A stretch of DNA of 64,000 bases, taken from Paenibacillus qinlingensis. GTDB lineage: Bacteria > Bacillota > Bacilli > Paenibacillales > NBRC-103111. The stretch covers positions 62,001 through 126,000 of the forward strand of contig NZ_JABMKY010000013.1 in the NCBI RefSeq assembly GCF_013204845.1, read 5' to 3'. Below are positions 28,301 through 35,627 of the stretch, piece after piece (the first letter of the stretch is position 1; every line of letters starts with the position of its first letter). The notes beneath the pieces are model-generated. The model ran no database searches, had not been told where the DNA came from, and worked only from the letters and a program-made list of their open reading frames with translations. The position numbers and the translations under genes were made by a program.

Positions 28301-28995
28301 GGTTATATATCAATCGACCTCCTATTGCCAATTTTGACTGGGCTCCTAAGCCAGTATGGGAAGGAGATGAGGTGCAGAGCACCAATACTTCGACTGACCC
28401 TGATGGCGATGCGCTTTCATACTTATGGACCTTTCAGGGACCAGATGGGGTTACTAAGCCTTTTACAACTACAAATTTCATGGAAAAGTTCTCTCAGCCT
28501 GGTAATTACAAAGTTACACTCACCGCTACAGATGGTTTTCTTACATCGACGGTAGTCAAAACGATCACTGCGATGCCTTTGACAATAAATTCTGTTGTTA
28601 CTTACACGGACAATTGGTTGATTGTGCATAATCAGAAAGGGCACCAAACACAAGTAAATCCAAAACAATTTTATTCAGGGGAGATATTTGTTGTAAAAAG
28701 TCAGAGCGCATCCGCCTCGGTTGACGAGGTCCTCGCTTGGATCGATACGATTAGTTTGGATGGTCATACCTTATATGTTTTTGAAAAGTTGAAACCACAA
28801 TCCAGTGATACTACCCTGTTTCGTGGTGAATTATTTGATAGCCAATTCCAATCTCTAACGGAAGGATTACCCTTAGGCGCACAAACGATTCATTTTCAGA
28901 TTAGATATAGTAATGGTGTTGTGAAAAAGGAAGATATTCCTATCGAAATCATTGGGAATGCTCAGCAATCGGTTGGTGTTCATCGGGTGCAATAA
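22372..28995 (+). CDS. Giant secreted multidomain protein (PKD and fibronectin-like modules)
   Basis: A 2207-aa exported protein. After a signal peptide (about 1-38) it shows a CARDB-like segment (about 316-410), a PKD-like module (about 540-655; DPDGDPYFLTWDFPG), more Ig-like modules to about 860, and an unrecognised central part (about 880-1390) rich in Tyr, Trp and Asn. A LamG/DUF1080-like beta-sandwich follows (about 1400-1545). Two near-identical modules of about 109 residues (about 1764-1872 and 1873-1983; WNQTDPDPGTTF in both) come next, then a clear PKD domain (about 1984-2065). No catalytic motif or wall-sorting signal was found. The start is TTG 22372 behind CGGAGGCG. It is probably held at the surface through the SLH partner upstream, or released. 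Function unknown. Confidence 0.85.
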   Translation: MPTKIKHISICLIIIIAMQIIPLNYLEFSWLFANASAADETRNMTYTGNYQAGYQAIYSDAKSTTTNPFSVTAPVGKVIKEIGFYMNGDTQPVMKIDSAVGLSSWSTVGINLTGDPVVVESIGNDSAQGYFAWYRYAPGTSGKTLDWYQDGALGCSDHSGRDYTENVNGSMMPKSPNCLGAGLSLTANRQVGYTTVSGTPIPSSVVNASDITATAQIFTDASVSGPAGVDDGVTVASKTHYIETKGITSDRYEVFYTQDLNYESDYTKQLGLPGAKVMVYYAAFKVNLKSKTYKYPDHIKITYETATGPPNLGNVILDEEGQCIEVNKSTNFHFSFTNTGGTNVTTSFNVKVLIDGIVLNTFNYTGINAGEKKTGNFTKSFSGTSPYGISILINPITGESNTSDNTKTITITPQSTCSIPPSKEEITAKFKIEKPSIEFGSYNGVMADGISVTGGDGCAIQNVIYTVSQNGNSKVYSNTGAFSFNVGGLPPDPGWMTIGTVSVSLKVTSTCGGEANAVPKTFQVISPASCVGSNSPPVVRVGWFQAYDGGSIVPESMFAVDERVWLRVIQKSAMIPGDHDEPYDPDGDPYFLTWDFPGSSSSWVRQLGTDYDLWDHEPNGWTYNFNANVLGTHSIKVTATDKCGNQSQTSATMSVVPPNPVPIITLPPKVVEGRLFTPDISCTNSYSPYKFRTISNCDWHGTKLPIYPAFGDYNIQLDVTDSAGLRSLDTAHSRLNVLEDLLPVAQLDYNDIGIRNVSMSFQDKSYSPDSDPISEHTVTLACDNNNNGSLADDTLINMTPDGNGNFTYTPTQVAKTCNIHIHLKEGLGLMKSTDKDFPFEVINQMPEVDFSAFGVQPEPANIMSVTPTANTLVNSATWAASSITRTSAPKLYNYNSGDNSISTKNMTNYEPYKSITSSNVVTKWFSTYKGYCHDCGNTGKLDGYYAAFNKENRIAKHLWKSAQNGDAIYFYNEDNPQMPYGSTHSAAPQINNNGGWGEPVIPKLNSAIKTEYNSDMIFQRQGGYNSYWQNSAYNEIITRISDILNFTKNDTNQLVTPAYTGTKTLTCGSAWSDSPTCPPPEPTTYPTMFTGPNPDITNAVSLMDSVDYWHDWDGYIVPRGTTQFSSPFNRDSGGNVYKNKCDYGTYDNYAHSCSLVKYNSGGVVMWEYTPTLASWTYNRTGISIDYFSDNESKMVIKYGAVRVVLNANTGTVAIDLVGGGNPADPHNNLIYYLGVFNNRIAYIKQTVESGYYTTVGKNGFWDLMFYDLGSGQTTTIDRVKTYQYLIYYWPDDGDITYRSPTPKATISSDGKLIIGNGETNILAYDMTTGVKEVDIPTGLAFSNFSDSGNGSNTYGIKSINLTEDGTIKVVYQGNADYGGTQSRYEWILSVKTDVNNITGNSSYGFLSNNDASLYNGDISMRTKFNYNTYSDSVTAGIGFRVQNNKNMYRVEMTPNLIKLTKIVNGISSTIMSKNYNSKLGVYTDIKAKVRANHIIVYAAGIPIIDTYDDTFAVAGSYGLYSESPYVELKDFNAMIYESSDTAVANQAIVNMPITYSTSYLDPENDPAIPNLALWKFTNMEPYKFLNAGDGASDPVGTNSYNGIVIQSPSPSISKVGVFKVEFQEPDDPAPAGFKYPSSVFAMFQKMSDPATHSILVHRRPIEQFTIAENADHTIQWTETGYDPDRWLSAANYSTEATGRNYQTTRGIFNNRYSYTTPSGVTQLGKLTRPTETGLYTVRAAVADEYGAWSDWVEQTINITIPLPNQLPAALLTFPNGTQASPSYVNTLTPTNTWNQTDPDPGTTFAAFQVVIKDELGNVVVDSGIKPQGTSSTTQEWITSQTLAQGQKYQVQVRVSDGIAWSPWSNVGWMITNRQPTAIMLEPNGTQASPTRFSTLRPTLKWNQTDPDPGTTFTYFQIQITNETNDTLIVDSGQYYQGSSSLIGSWTVNTDLPVGHKLRVRVRVFDGVIWSDYSPQTWLYINRPPIANFDWAPKPVWEGDEVQSTNTSTDPDGDALSYLWTFQGPDGVTKPFTTTNFMEKFSQPGNYKVTLTATDGFLTSTVVKTITAMPLTINSVVTYTDNWLIVHNQKGHQTQVNPKQFYSGEIFVVKSQSASASVDEVLAWIDTISLDGHTLYVFEKLKPQSSDTTLFRGELFDSQFQSLTEGLPLGAQTIHFQIRYSNGVVKKEDIPIEIIGNAQQSVGVHRVQ

Positions 28996-29049
28996 CGAAG
29001 TTAGATCTTGGGAAGTCGTTGTTGTTATTGTAAAAACGATGAACTGATT

Positions 29050-29067
29050 TTGTACCTATGGTACAAT
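29050..29067 (+). promoter_or_regulatory. Palindromic operator candidate over a -10 box
   Basis: TTGTACC and GGTACAA form a 7-bp inverted repeat around TAT, overlapping TACAAT at 29062-29067. No good -35 is present. It lies about 34 bases before the HAD gene and may bind a repressor. Confidence 0.4.
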
Positions 29068-29100
29068 TAGTCGATAAGAAAAGAGCGAGGAGCGAATACC

Positions 29101-29901
29101 TTGAACTATCGATTAATCGCACTAGATGTAGATGGGACACTACTTAACGATCATCACGAATTATCGGATCAAACGATTGAAACGATACAAGAGGTTCATG
29201 ATCAAGGCTGTCATATTGTCCTTTGTACGGGGAGAGCACCGGCAAGTACGTTGCCGATCCTTGAGCAGTTGGGCTTAGAAGGAACGATGATCACGCATAA
29301 TGGAGCGGTAACCGTTCATGCCGATGAGCGAGGACAGTCGTTGGTGAATGAGTTCTCTTTTGAAATTAGCGAAATCGAAAGTATGTTGGCTTATGCTCGC
29401 CGTGAAGGGATTCATTTCGATGTGTGTACAGCATTTAATATGTATATTGAACGTGCCGGTGAGTATGAGAAGATGATGTATCAGAAGTTTCTCATCAATC
29501 CTAAACTTGTTACATCTGTTTCCGAGCTCGGCGTGCCGATTGTTAAATTTACACTTTTTGCTCAACCTGAGGTGTTGGATCGTGTTCAAGTGGAGTGGGA
29601 GAAGCAGAAGCTCTATGGGAATTTGAGGATGATTCGCAGTGGAGATTTGTTCATTGATGTGATGAATCCGATTGCCAATAAGGGTAACGCGTTGAAGGCA
29701 TTGGCAGCTACATTAAACGTTGAAGCGCAAGAAATTATGGCCATCGGTAACTACTATAATGATCTGGAAATGATGAATTTTGCAGGGTTAGGGATTGCAG
29801 TAGAGAACTCGCCGATCGATGTGAAAGAAGCCGCGGATGCCGTGACTTCTTCCAATAATGATGAGGGCGTACATGAAGCGATTCGAAAGTACTGTTTTTA
29901 A
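29101..29901 (+). CDS. Cof-type HAD-IIB phosphatase
   Basis: A 266-aa cytoplasmic phosphatase of the Cof/YbiV group, which hydrolyses sugar phosphates or cofactor phosphates. Motif I is DVDGT, with nucleophile D9 and acid/base D11. Motif II is CTGRAP and the C-terminal lysine of motif III lies in NPIANKGNA. Motif IV reads GNYYNDLEM: the usual first aspartate is N217 and only D221 remains, which may weaken Mg binding. The start is TTG 29101 behind GAGGAG. A terminator follows, so it is a single-gene unit placed between surface-protein genes. Substrate unknown. Confidence 0.9.
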   Translation: MNYRLIALDVDGTLLNDHHELSDQTIETIQEVHDQGCHIVLCTGRAPASTLPILEQLGLEGTMITHNGAVTVHADERGQSLVNEFSFEISEIESMLAYARREGIHFDVCTAFNMYIERAGEYEKMMYQKFLINPKLVTSVSELGVPIVKFTLFAQPEVLDRVQVEWEKQKLYGNLRMIRSGDLFIDVMNPIANKGNALKALAATLNVEAQEIMAIGNYYNDLEMMNFAGLGIAVENSPIDVKEAADAVTSSNNDEGVHEAIRKYCF

Positions 29902-29916
29902 ATAAGAAATCGGTCG

Positions 29917-29941
29917 AAAACCTCGTTTTTTGAGGTTTTTT
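29917..29941 (+). terminator. Terminator after the HAD gene
   Basis: AAAACCTC pairs with GAGGTTTT around a T-rich loop, followed by TT. Confidence 0.8.
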
Positions 29942-30017
29942 GTCGTTTTAGGGGTTTTTAGTGCATATTTCGTATGATAGAATGAGAGAAAGACTAATAG
30001 ATGATGGTGGTGTAATA

Positions 30018-31898
30018 ATGAAGAAAAAACTTATTTCGAAGAAGAAGTTGATAGGGACGATTGCCAGTACAGCAGTTTTGGCTGCTCCGTTGGTACTAGC
30101 TCCTTCACAGTACAGTTATGCGACTCCTATAGGAACTCCTCCCCCAGTAAATCTAGACAAAATACATACGATTGTTTTGCCGAAAAATGGCGTGAAGTAC
30201 TTTGATTTTCAAGCATTATATCAAGCAGAAAACATTCATATCACAACGAGTGGGTCGGAGAATGTAAAGGCTGGTTTTTCATTTTGGGATGAAGGAATTT
30301 ATGAAGTAAGGGCTTTAGACATTGGTGATGCAACATTTACTGTATCTGGGATCGGACATTCTGATGAACAGGAAGGATATGTAAATTTTACGGATACGTT
30401 TAAAGTTATCGTTGTTGCTAATACAGCGAATCCGGATGCTTACAAATTTGACATTGTGAAGGCTTTTGATTTACTCATACAACCGACACAAAGCAAGGAC
30501 AATACGATTGCTATCCTTCAAAATATTGCCCCAGAAACCGTGGAAAACACAGAACCATTTTCTTACAATACTGATAACACCCCTCCTTATCCAATTATAC
30601 CAACGTCTCCATCCGTTCTTCAGGCTGAGGTTGGGGTCCCCATTGATTCGTGGTCCATTAAGTATCAGATTGGTAGTTATTTCAGTGATGATTATAGTAT
30701 TTTATGTTATGGAGAAGAAGAAGGAGAAGAAGAAGGAGAAGAAGGCGGTGAGTTTACACGTAGTTGTCTCTCACTAGTCTCTGTTGAAAGCAATGCGAGT
30801 ATTAATGTTACACCAATTTATGAAGGTGAAGCACTTGTAGACCAAGAAGTTGTGCCTGTTACAGAAGGAACTGCTTACCTAGATGTAGTTGTTACGGATC
30901 ATGAGGGGGGATTTACGAAAGGACATATTCCTATTCACGTCAACCCGTATGTAGCAGCTCCGCAATTTAAACCAACGAGTGTAGTTGGAAATCATTTTAG
31001 AATGCCAGACGTTTCTCCTACCCTTTACTTGTCAAATGACGCGGAAATTGACCTCAATGAGATTTTCTATAGTGAGGGAGATTTAGATTATTCGGTTTCT
31101 GTCGAGTATGGTTTATACACACCACATACGGCCACACTTTATCTGGACAATGATGCGAGTCAGATTACATGGACCAAGTTAAATGAGTTGTTAACCCAAC
31201 AGATGGATACACAAGATACTGTACGGAATATTAGAGGGATTACTGCTGAGATTTCAGGTAAAGAAACGAATCTTGATGTTTATATTCAGCATACAACGAT
31301 AGATCCATTCCCTGCTACGATTGATATGTACCAAAGCAACAGTGCAGGAACTAGTTCGTATACTTTGAACTATAAGAGTGATAAAGGATTTAATGGAAAT
31401 AAAATGCTAGTTAATCTGAGTGATATTCAGAATAATAATCCTACTTCGGTCACGGCATATGTCTATCAAAATGATAATCTCAAATTTGATTTTGCAAATG
31501 AAATTAACCCTAATATTTCGAAGGTAAAAGTTTATGCGCACGATTCCATACCTGGTAATTTGTATCTAGATGATTTTAATTTTAGACTAGTCTCTCCAGC
31601 ACTAACGCCTTTGGCAAACTCTAACATTCCAACAGTTCACATAAAACGTTTATATCCAGAAGTGTCTGATACATATTGGGAGAATAGAGCAGGTGAACTC
31701 GGAAGTTTCATAACTTCAGAACGAATACAGGATGTTTTTCTAGAATATTGGAAAGATCAACCTACCCAAGTCGTGACCGTTACCGGCGTATTCCGATATG
31801 AAGCAGCGCAGGGCTCTCAAGTGCTTCTGAATATCGATCCTTTTAATGGTGCTAAAGTATTCCAAGTACCGTTCATTAAACCATATGTCCAGCCATAA
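30018..31898 (+). CDS. Secreted protein of unknown function with Glu/Gly tract
   Basis: A 626-aa exported protein with a basic signal peptide (about 1-36; KKKLISKKKLIGT then a hydrophobic stretch to SYA). The rest is beta-rich and looks like several Ig- or cadherin-like modules, but I do not recognise a named family. Near residue 235 there is an acidic EEEGEEEGEEGGE run encoded by a purine-only repeat. I chose ATG 30018, with GGTGGTG upstream and a textbook signal peptide. An in-frame start at 29961 would put 19 charged residues ahead of the signal. Its last 14 bases overlap the next gene. Confidence 0.72.
   Translation: MKKKLISKKKLIGTIASTAVLAAPLVLAPSQYSYATPIGTPPPVNLDKIHTIVLPKNGVKYFDFQALYQAENIHITTSGSENVKAGFSFWDEGIYEVRALDIGDATFTVSGIGHSDEQEGYVNFTDTFKVIVVANTANPDAYKFDIVKAFDLLIQPTQSKDNTIAILQNIAPETVENTEPFSYNTDNTPPYPIIPTSPSVLQAEVGVPIDSWSIKYQIGSYFSDDYSILCYGEEEGEEEGEEGGEFTRSCLSLVSVESNASINVTPIYEGEALVDQEVVPVTEGTAYLDVVVTDHEGGFTKGHIPIHVNPYVAAPQFKPTSVVGNHFRMPDVSPTLYLSNDAEIDLNEIFYSEGDLDYSVSVEYGLYTPHTATLYLDNDASQITWTKLNELLTQQMDTQDTVRNIRGITAEISGKETNLDVYIQHTTIDPFPATIDMYQSNSAGTSSYTLNYKSDKGFNGNKMLVNLSDIQNNNPTSVTAYVYQNDNLKFDFANEINPNISKVKVYAHDSIPGNLYLDDFNFRLVSPALTPLANSNIPTVHIKRLYPEVSDTYWENRAGELGSFITSERIQDVFLEYWKDQPTQVVTVTGVFRYEAAQGSQVLLNIDPFNGAKVFQVPFIKPYVQP
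30704..30750 (+). repeat. Purine-only GAA/GGA tract, 12-base period
   Basis: About 45 bases contain only A and G, built of repeated GGAGAAGAAGAA units, inside the secreted-protein gene. The period is a multiple of three, so copy-number change would keep the frame. Confidence 0.8.
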
Positions 31899-33327
31899 CC
31901 ACATCATCTCTCTCATCCAGTCAAACAAACCCCAAGAAGCTGAAACGGAGCTCCTCCAAGCCATCGGCCGCAAGCCTCTCGAAGCGCAGCTTTGGGTATT
32001 GCTCGGTGAAACGCTGCTCCTACAGCAACAAGCTGGCGCCGCGAAGCGGGTTTTCGACCGGGCGTGGCTGCTAGACCCGCAGGCGAAATGGGTGAATCAC
32101 ATCTACAAGGCGATGCAGGAGGTGCCGCTTGGCGAGCCGAGACCAGACATCGAGGATCTCTTGTATGTTCCCAAGGTGACGGTGACCGCGGCGATTCTTT
32201 CGCATAACGAAGCTGCGAACATCGCAAAGTGTATCGTTGCCCTGCAAGGAGCTGTCGATGAAATCCTGCTTGTGGATTCATCGACAGACGATACACGCAG
32301 GATAGCAATGCAGTATCCGAAGGTAAGGGTTGTTCCGATCGTGTGGGAAGATAACTTTGGCGCCGCGCGTAACATAGGTCTTCAACATGTGACGACAGAT
32401 TGGGTTATATGGATCGATGCCGATGAGGTTTTGATACCAGAAGATGTCAATGCCATTCGCGAGGCTGCTAGTGTGTTTAACCAATCGGAAATCATCCCAG
32501 CTCTGCATGTCTGGCATTTGAATCGCATAAACGGAACCGTTCAACATGATTTCTCTCAAGTGCGAATGTTTCCTGCACAAAGAGGACTTCGGTACTATGG
32601 TCGCATCCATGAGCAAATTGCTACGGACAAAGGGGTCTATCAGCTCGATACATATCGAAGAGCTGTAAAAATTCGACTGGATCATAACGGGTATGATCCA
32701 GTTGTTATTCAAAGCAAAGGAAAGCTAGAGCGGAATCTTCGTTTGCTTAAGCTTATGATCGAAGAAGAGCCTGAGAATCCAGGTCACAGGTTATTTTACG
32801 GTCGGGAATCACTTGGACTCGGGCTAGAGGAGCAAGCGGTAGCAGCCCTACTTGAAGCCGAGCGCTTAGGCATCCAAACCCCTCTATTCGGCCGGATGGC
32901 GGAGATCTATCGACTTCTCATTCAAATCATGATACAGCGCAAAAACTTCGCGGAAGCAGAAGCTTATTGCCACAAAGCGTTGGCGCATTCACCTGATTTC
33001 CCTGATGTTCATTATTTGCTCGCGCAAGTAAGAATGAGACAAGCAGATGAACTGCTGCGATTAGCAGAAGCGAGTATTAAGCAGTCTTTGACCAGTTTGC
33101 CTAATTACCGCGGCAGTGTTAGCGCAGATTACCATATTGGCGAGTGGAAGGCAGCCACGTCACTCGGTGAGTTAGCCATGCGTTCGGGGAAGCTTGCAAG
33201 GGCGAAGCAGATTTTCTCGCAGCTCAAGGGAAAACCGGGTGCAACGGAGATCTTAACGTCTAAACTAAATGCCATTGAAATAGAACGACAACGGCTAAAC
33301 CAGGTCGAACAACAACCTAAAAAATAA
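31885..33327 (+). CDS. Family 2 glycosyltransferase with TPR repeats
   Basis: A 480-aa cytoplasmic protein. N-terminal TPR-like helices (about 1-80) precede a GT-A glycosyltransferase domain (about 90-270) with AILSHNEAANIAKC, the nucleotide-binding DEILLVDSSTDDT and the metal-binding DAD in WVIWIDADEVLIPED. C-terminal TPR repeats (about 295-470) follow. Such proteins transfer sugars to protein or polymer acceptors; here the acceptor could be one of the neighbouring surface proteins, which is inference. I place the start at ATG 31885, overlapping the upstream gene by 14 bases. No ribosome site is clear, so translation is probably coupled. The first 300 bases are noticeably GC-rich. A terminator follows. 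Confidence 0.85.
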   Translation: MSSHNHIISLIQSNKPQEAETELLQAIGRKPLEAQLWVLLGETLLLQQQAGAAKRVFDRAWLLDPQAKWVNHIYKAMQEVPLGEPRPDIEDLLYVPKVTVTAAILSHNEAANIAKCIVALQGAVDEILLVDSSTDDTRRIAMQYPKVRVVPIVWEDNFGAARNIGLQHVTTDWVIWIDADEVLIPEDVNAIREAASVFNQSEIIPALHVWHLNRINGTVQHDFSQVRMFPAQRGLRYYGRIHEQIATDKGVYQLDTYRRAVKIRLDHNGYDPVVIQSKGKLERNLRLLKLMIEEEPENPGHRLFYGRESLGLGLEEQAVAALLEAERLGIQTPLFGRMAEIYRLLIQIMIQRKNFAEAEAYCHKALAHSPDFPDVHYLLAQVRMRQADELLRLAEASIKQSLTSLPNYRGSVSADYHIGEWKAATSLGELAMRSGKLARAKQIFSQLKGKPGATEILTSKLNAIEIERQRLNQVEQQPKK

Positions 33328-33367
33328 AGACGATCACCATGCCTCATTGGGCTGGTGACCGTCTTTT
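33327..33367 (+). terminator. Terminator after the glycosyltransferase gene, also facing the YjcZ-like gene
   Basis: AAGACG, TCACCA and GCC pair with GGC, TGGTGA and CGTCTT around the loop, with small mismatches, followed by five T. Confidence 0.85.
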
Positions 33368-33384
33368 TGCTTTTAGCTCATCGA

Positions 33385-33468
33385 TTAAATAACAAATGCG
33401 CTAGTGATGATAACAAGAAGGATAAAAAGTACGAGAATTGCAGCTGATGAAGTTCCTACTGCTGACAT
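33385..33468 (-). CDS. YjcZ-like sporulation microprotein
   Basis: A 27-aa protein, MSAVGTSSAAILVLFILL followed by VIITSAFVI: a small Gly/Ser/Ala N-terminus and one hydrophobic helix. It resembles the YjcZ/YoyG family of tiny spore-associated membrane proteins in length, composition and the LVLFILLVII core. The start is ATG at 33468 (minus strand), with AAAGGAGG eight bases upstream; another ATG six bases earlier is too close to that site. It is below the length limits of most gene finders. A short intergenic distance separates it from the convergent glycosyltransferase gene. Confidence 0.72.
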   Translation of the reverse strand: MSAVGTSSAAILVLFILLVIITSAFVI

Positions 33469-33622
33469 GGACATTCCCTCCTTTCGTGGTGAGTGATATA
33501 AGATAAGATATGTAAGTGGGGGCAGAAGTGTATAGACGAATATCCTGATTACTCATATTTTGGTCGATAATGGGCATGCTACAGAAGAATGACACAAGAT
33601 CTGTAGAGGAGGCGACGAAGTC

Positions 33623-34708
33623 GTGGCCGATATTATGCTAAGACCCGACCTGAAAACAGCAGGCGGTGAAGTCTGCGATATTATGTACAATGGGGAGTTT
33701 GTCGGTACGTTAACGCTAGTCTACAGGGAATCGGATCGTCTCAAAGGCGCGATTCATCTGGAGCAACAATCCATCACGATTGTAAATAAGCAAGCGGTTT
33801 ATGATTTTGCTCAGTCCTATATTCAGGATGTGATTGATGCGCTTGGAATTGCCCAGTGCGAGGTTACGGTGAGCTATAGTGATTATGATTTTGTCATTGT
33901 GACGGAGCATGCCGTCGAGCCGTCGACGTATCAAGAGGATTACATATCGAGTGTAGATCTTCTGCATGATGATGGATTAGATTACTCATGGCTCCGGGAA
34001 GATATTAGCTTAGATGATGGGGAGTCAGAACGGTCTTCGGAACAGCTGGAAATGCTGGAAGAACGGAAGAAAGAACAGGGGTACGAACTCGTCATTGTAA
34101 ATGAAAACAGAAGTAGTGTCGAATATCACGTGTATGATAAGGACGCCGAGTTGATCGCAGAAGCAATTCTGCATATCTATGGATCCGAAGTGATCGGGGA
34201 TATTACGTGGAAATTCGATCCTTTTGATGAAGAGATGGATATAGTCACTGAACTCATAGTGGCAGATTTCAATGAAGAACAAACAGATTCGTTCGTGTTC
34301 CACATGAGTTTTAATGGAGAAACCGTTGATACGGTGGAATTAACGCATATTGATATGCTGGATTTGGTGGATGACATTCAATCCGAAGATGATATGTGGA
34401 TACCAACCAGAGATGACTATTCCATCGTTCTGGTTAGAGATGATTTGGATACGTTATCTTACGAGATTTATCAGCAATCCTATGGTGGCCTACCGATTGG
34501 AACCGCAACGGTGGATATCAGCTCGCGGCAGCTTACAGGATTTATTGATTTTCGTGAGCCCGGAGATTCGGATGATCGAGAGTTGATTGCCACCTTGTTG
34601 TTAGATGAGTTAGATAAAGAGAAGGAATACGAGACCTTTAATTTATCGATGCTCTACCGGAACAAACTCATCGACGAAATTATGTTCGAAACCGAACAAT
34701 TTCACTAA
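33623..34708 (+). CDS. Acidic protein of three related modules, function unknown
   Basis: A 361-aa soluble, strongly acidic protein with no signal peptide or membrane helix. Three stretches look like copies of one beta-rich module. Their matching cores are VGTLTLVYRESDRLKGAIHL (about 28-47), IAEAILHIYGSEVIGDITW (about 176-194) and IGTATVDISSRQLTGFIDF (about 293-311). Each is preceded by a strand-like VIV segment and followed by an acidic helix. I do not recognise a family. The start is GTG 33623 behind AGAGGAGGCG; a second in-frame start further in is possible. It is a single-gene unit ending at the terminator 34724. Confidence 0.7.
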   Translation: MADIMLRPDLKTAGGEVCDIMYNGEFVGTLTLVYRESDRLKGAIHLEQQSITIVNKQAVYDFAQSYIQDVIDALGIAQCEVTVSYSDYDFVIVTEHAVEPSTYQEDYISSVDLLHDDGLDYSWLREDISLDDGESERSSEQLEMLEERKKEQGYELVIVNENRSSVEYHVYDKDAELIAEAILHIYGSEVIGDITWKFDPFDEEMDIVTELIVADFNEEQTDSFVFHMSFNGETVDTVELTHIDMLDLVDDIQSEDDMWIPTRDDYSIVLVRDDLDTLSYEIYQQSYGGLPIGTATVDISSRQLTGFIDFREPGDSDDRELIATLLLDELDKEKEYETFNLSMLYRNKLIDEIMFETEQFH

Positions 34709-34723
34709 GTGATGCGCACAAAA

Positions 34724-34766
34724 AAAAGGCATGATCTCTCATCCTAACATGAGAGGCATGCCTTTT
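34724..34766 (+). terminator. Bidirectional terminator between convergent genes
   Basis: AAAAGGCATG and CTCTCAT pair with ATGAGAG and CATGCCTTTT, with one small bulge. It separates the three-module gene from the nitroreductase gene. Confidence 0.85.
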
Positions 34767-34786
34767 CTATATTTATTTATTTGTTA

Positions 34787-35416
34787 TTAGAAGGAGTTAG
34801 ACACTGTGATTTGATCCAATGAAAAGCGACCAGCTGCACGTGCCGGTGTAGCAGCCAAACCAACGCTGATTAACATAACAGGTACATAACGTGCTGGAAC
34901 ATTGAAAGCTTCTACAAATTTAGCAGCGTCATAACCACCCATAGGGCAAGTGTCATAGCCAAGTGCTTTTGCTGCAAGCATCAAGTTCATTGCTGCCAAG
35001 GAACCATTGCGAATCGCTTCATCACGAGCAACTTGTGGGTATTGGTATACGCCTTCGATTTGTGCAACTAGCGTATCCATCACAGCTTGTGGAAGGAAAC
35101 CGCCAGCTACCGCTGGACCGAAAACATCTTGTGCATTTTTGTTCGCTTCAAGATCACCAAGAACCGCGATAACAACAGAGCTTTCTACGATTTGTTTTTG
35201 ACCGTAAGCGATTGGAAGCAATTTCTCTTTTTGTGCTTGGTCGTCGATGACAAGAAGCTTCCAGTGTTGCAGATTCCAAGCAGATGGTGCCAAGGAAGCA
35301 GAAGTTAAGATTTGATCAAGATCTGCTTTAGGAATAGTGTGACCAGCTTGGTATGCTTTAACGGAATGACGGTCTTCGATTACTTTCAAAACTTCATTTT
35401 GTACTTGAGTGCTCAT
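34787..35416 (-). CDS. Nitroreductase-family NAD(P)H flavoprotein
   Basis: A 209-aa FMN-dependent oxidoreductase of the nitroreductase fold, usually a homodimer that reduces nitro compounds or quinones. FMN-contact motifs are RHSVKAYQ near the N-terminus, SLAPSAWNLQHWKLLVI, and ALGYDTCPMGGYD near the C-terminus. The start is ATG at 35416 (minus strand) behind GGAGGGA; an extension to 35467 lies upstream of that site and is unlikely. It is transcribed alone. The physiological substrate cannot be told. Confidence 0.92.
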   Translation of the reverse strand: MSTQVQNEVLKVIEDRHSVKAYQAGHTIPKADLDQILTSASLAPSAWNLQHWKLLVIDDQAQKEKLLPIAYGQKQIVESSVVIAVLGDLEANKNAQDVFGPAVAGGFLPQAVMDTLVAQIEGVYQYPQVARDEAIRNGSLAAMNLMLAAKALGYDTCPMGGYDAAKFVEAFNVPARYVPVMLISVGLAATPARAAGRFSLDQITVSNSF

Positions 35417-35627
35417 TACGGATCCCTCCAAGGATAGTATAATTTCTATATATTGTTGTTCAGCCATCGAAAATCATGCTTGTAAGTTGTTAGTATTCGA
35501 TTGAAGAACTGTAAACAACTTTGTAACAAATTACTGTAATCATAAATGTTATAGTTGTGATTGTCAAGAGAGTCTTTCCCGTTGTCGTAAAATGTTGGAT
35601 AATGGAAAAAGAAAGGGGTTGTTCCTC

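Noticed and set aside
29917-30017. Earlier start (29961) for the 626-residue secreted protein
   Set aside because: It would place charged residues ahead of a standard signal peptide; ATG 30018 has its own ribosome site.
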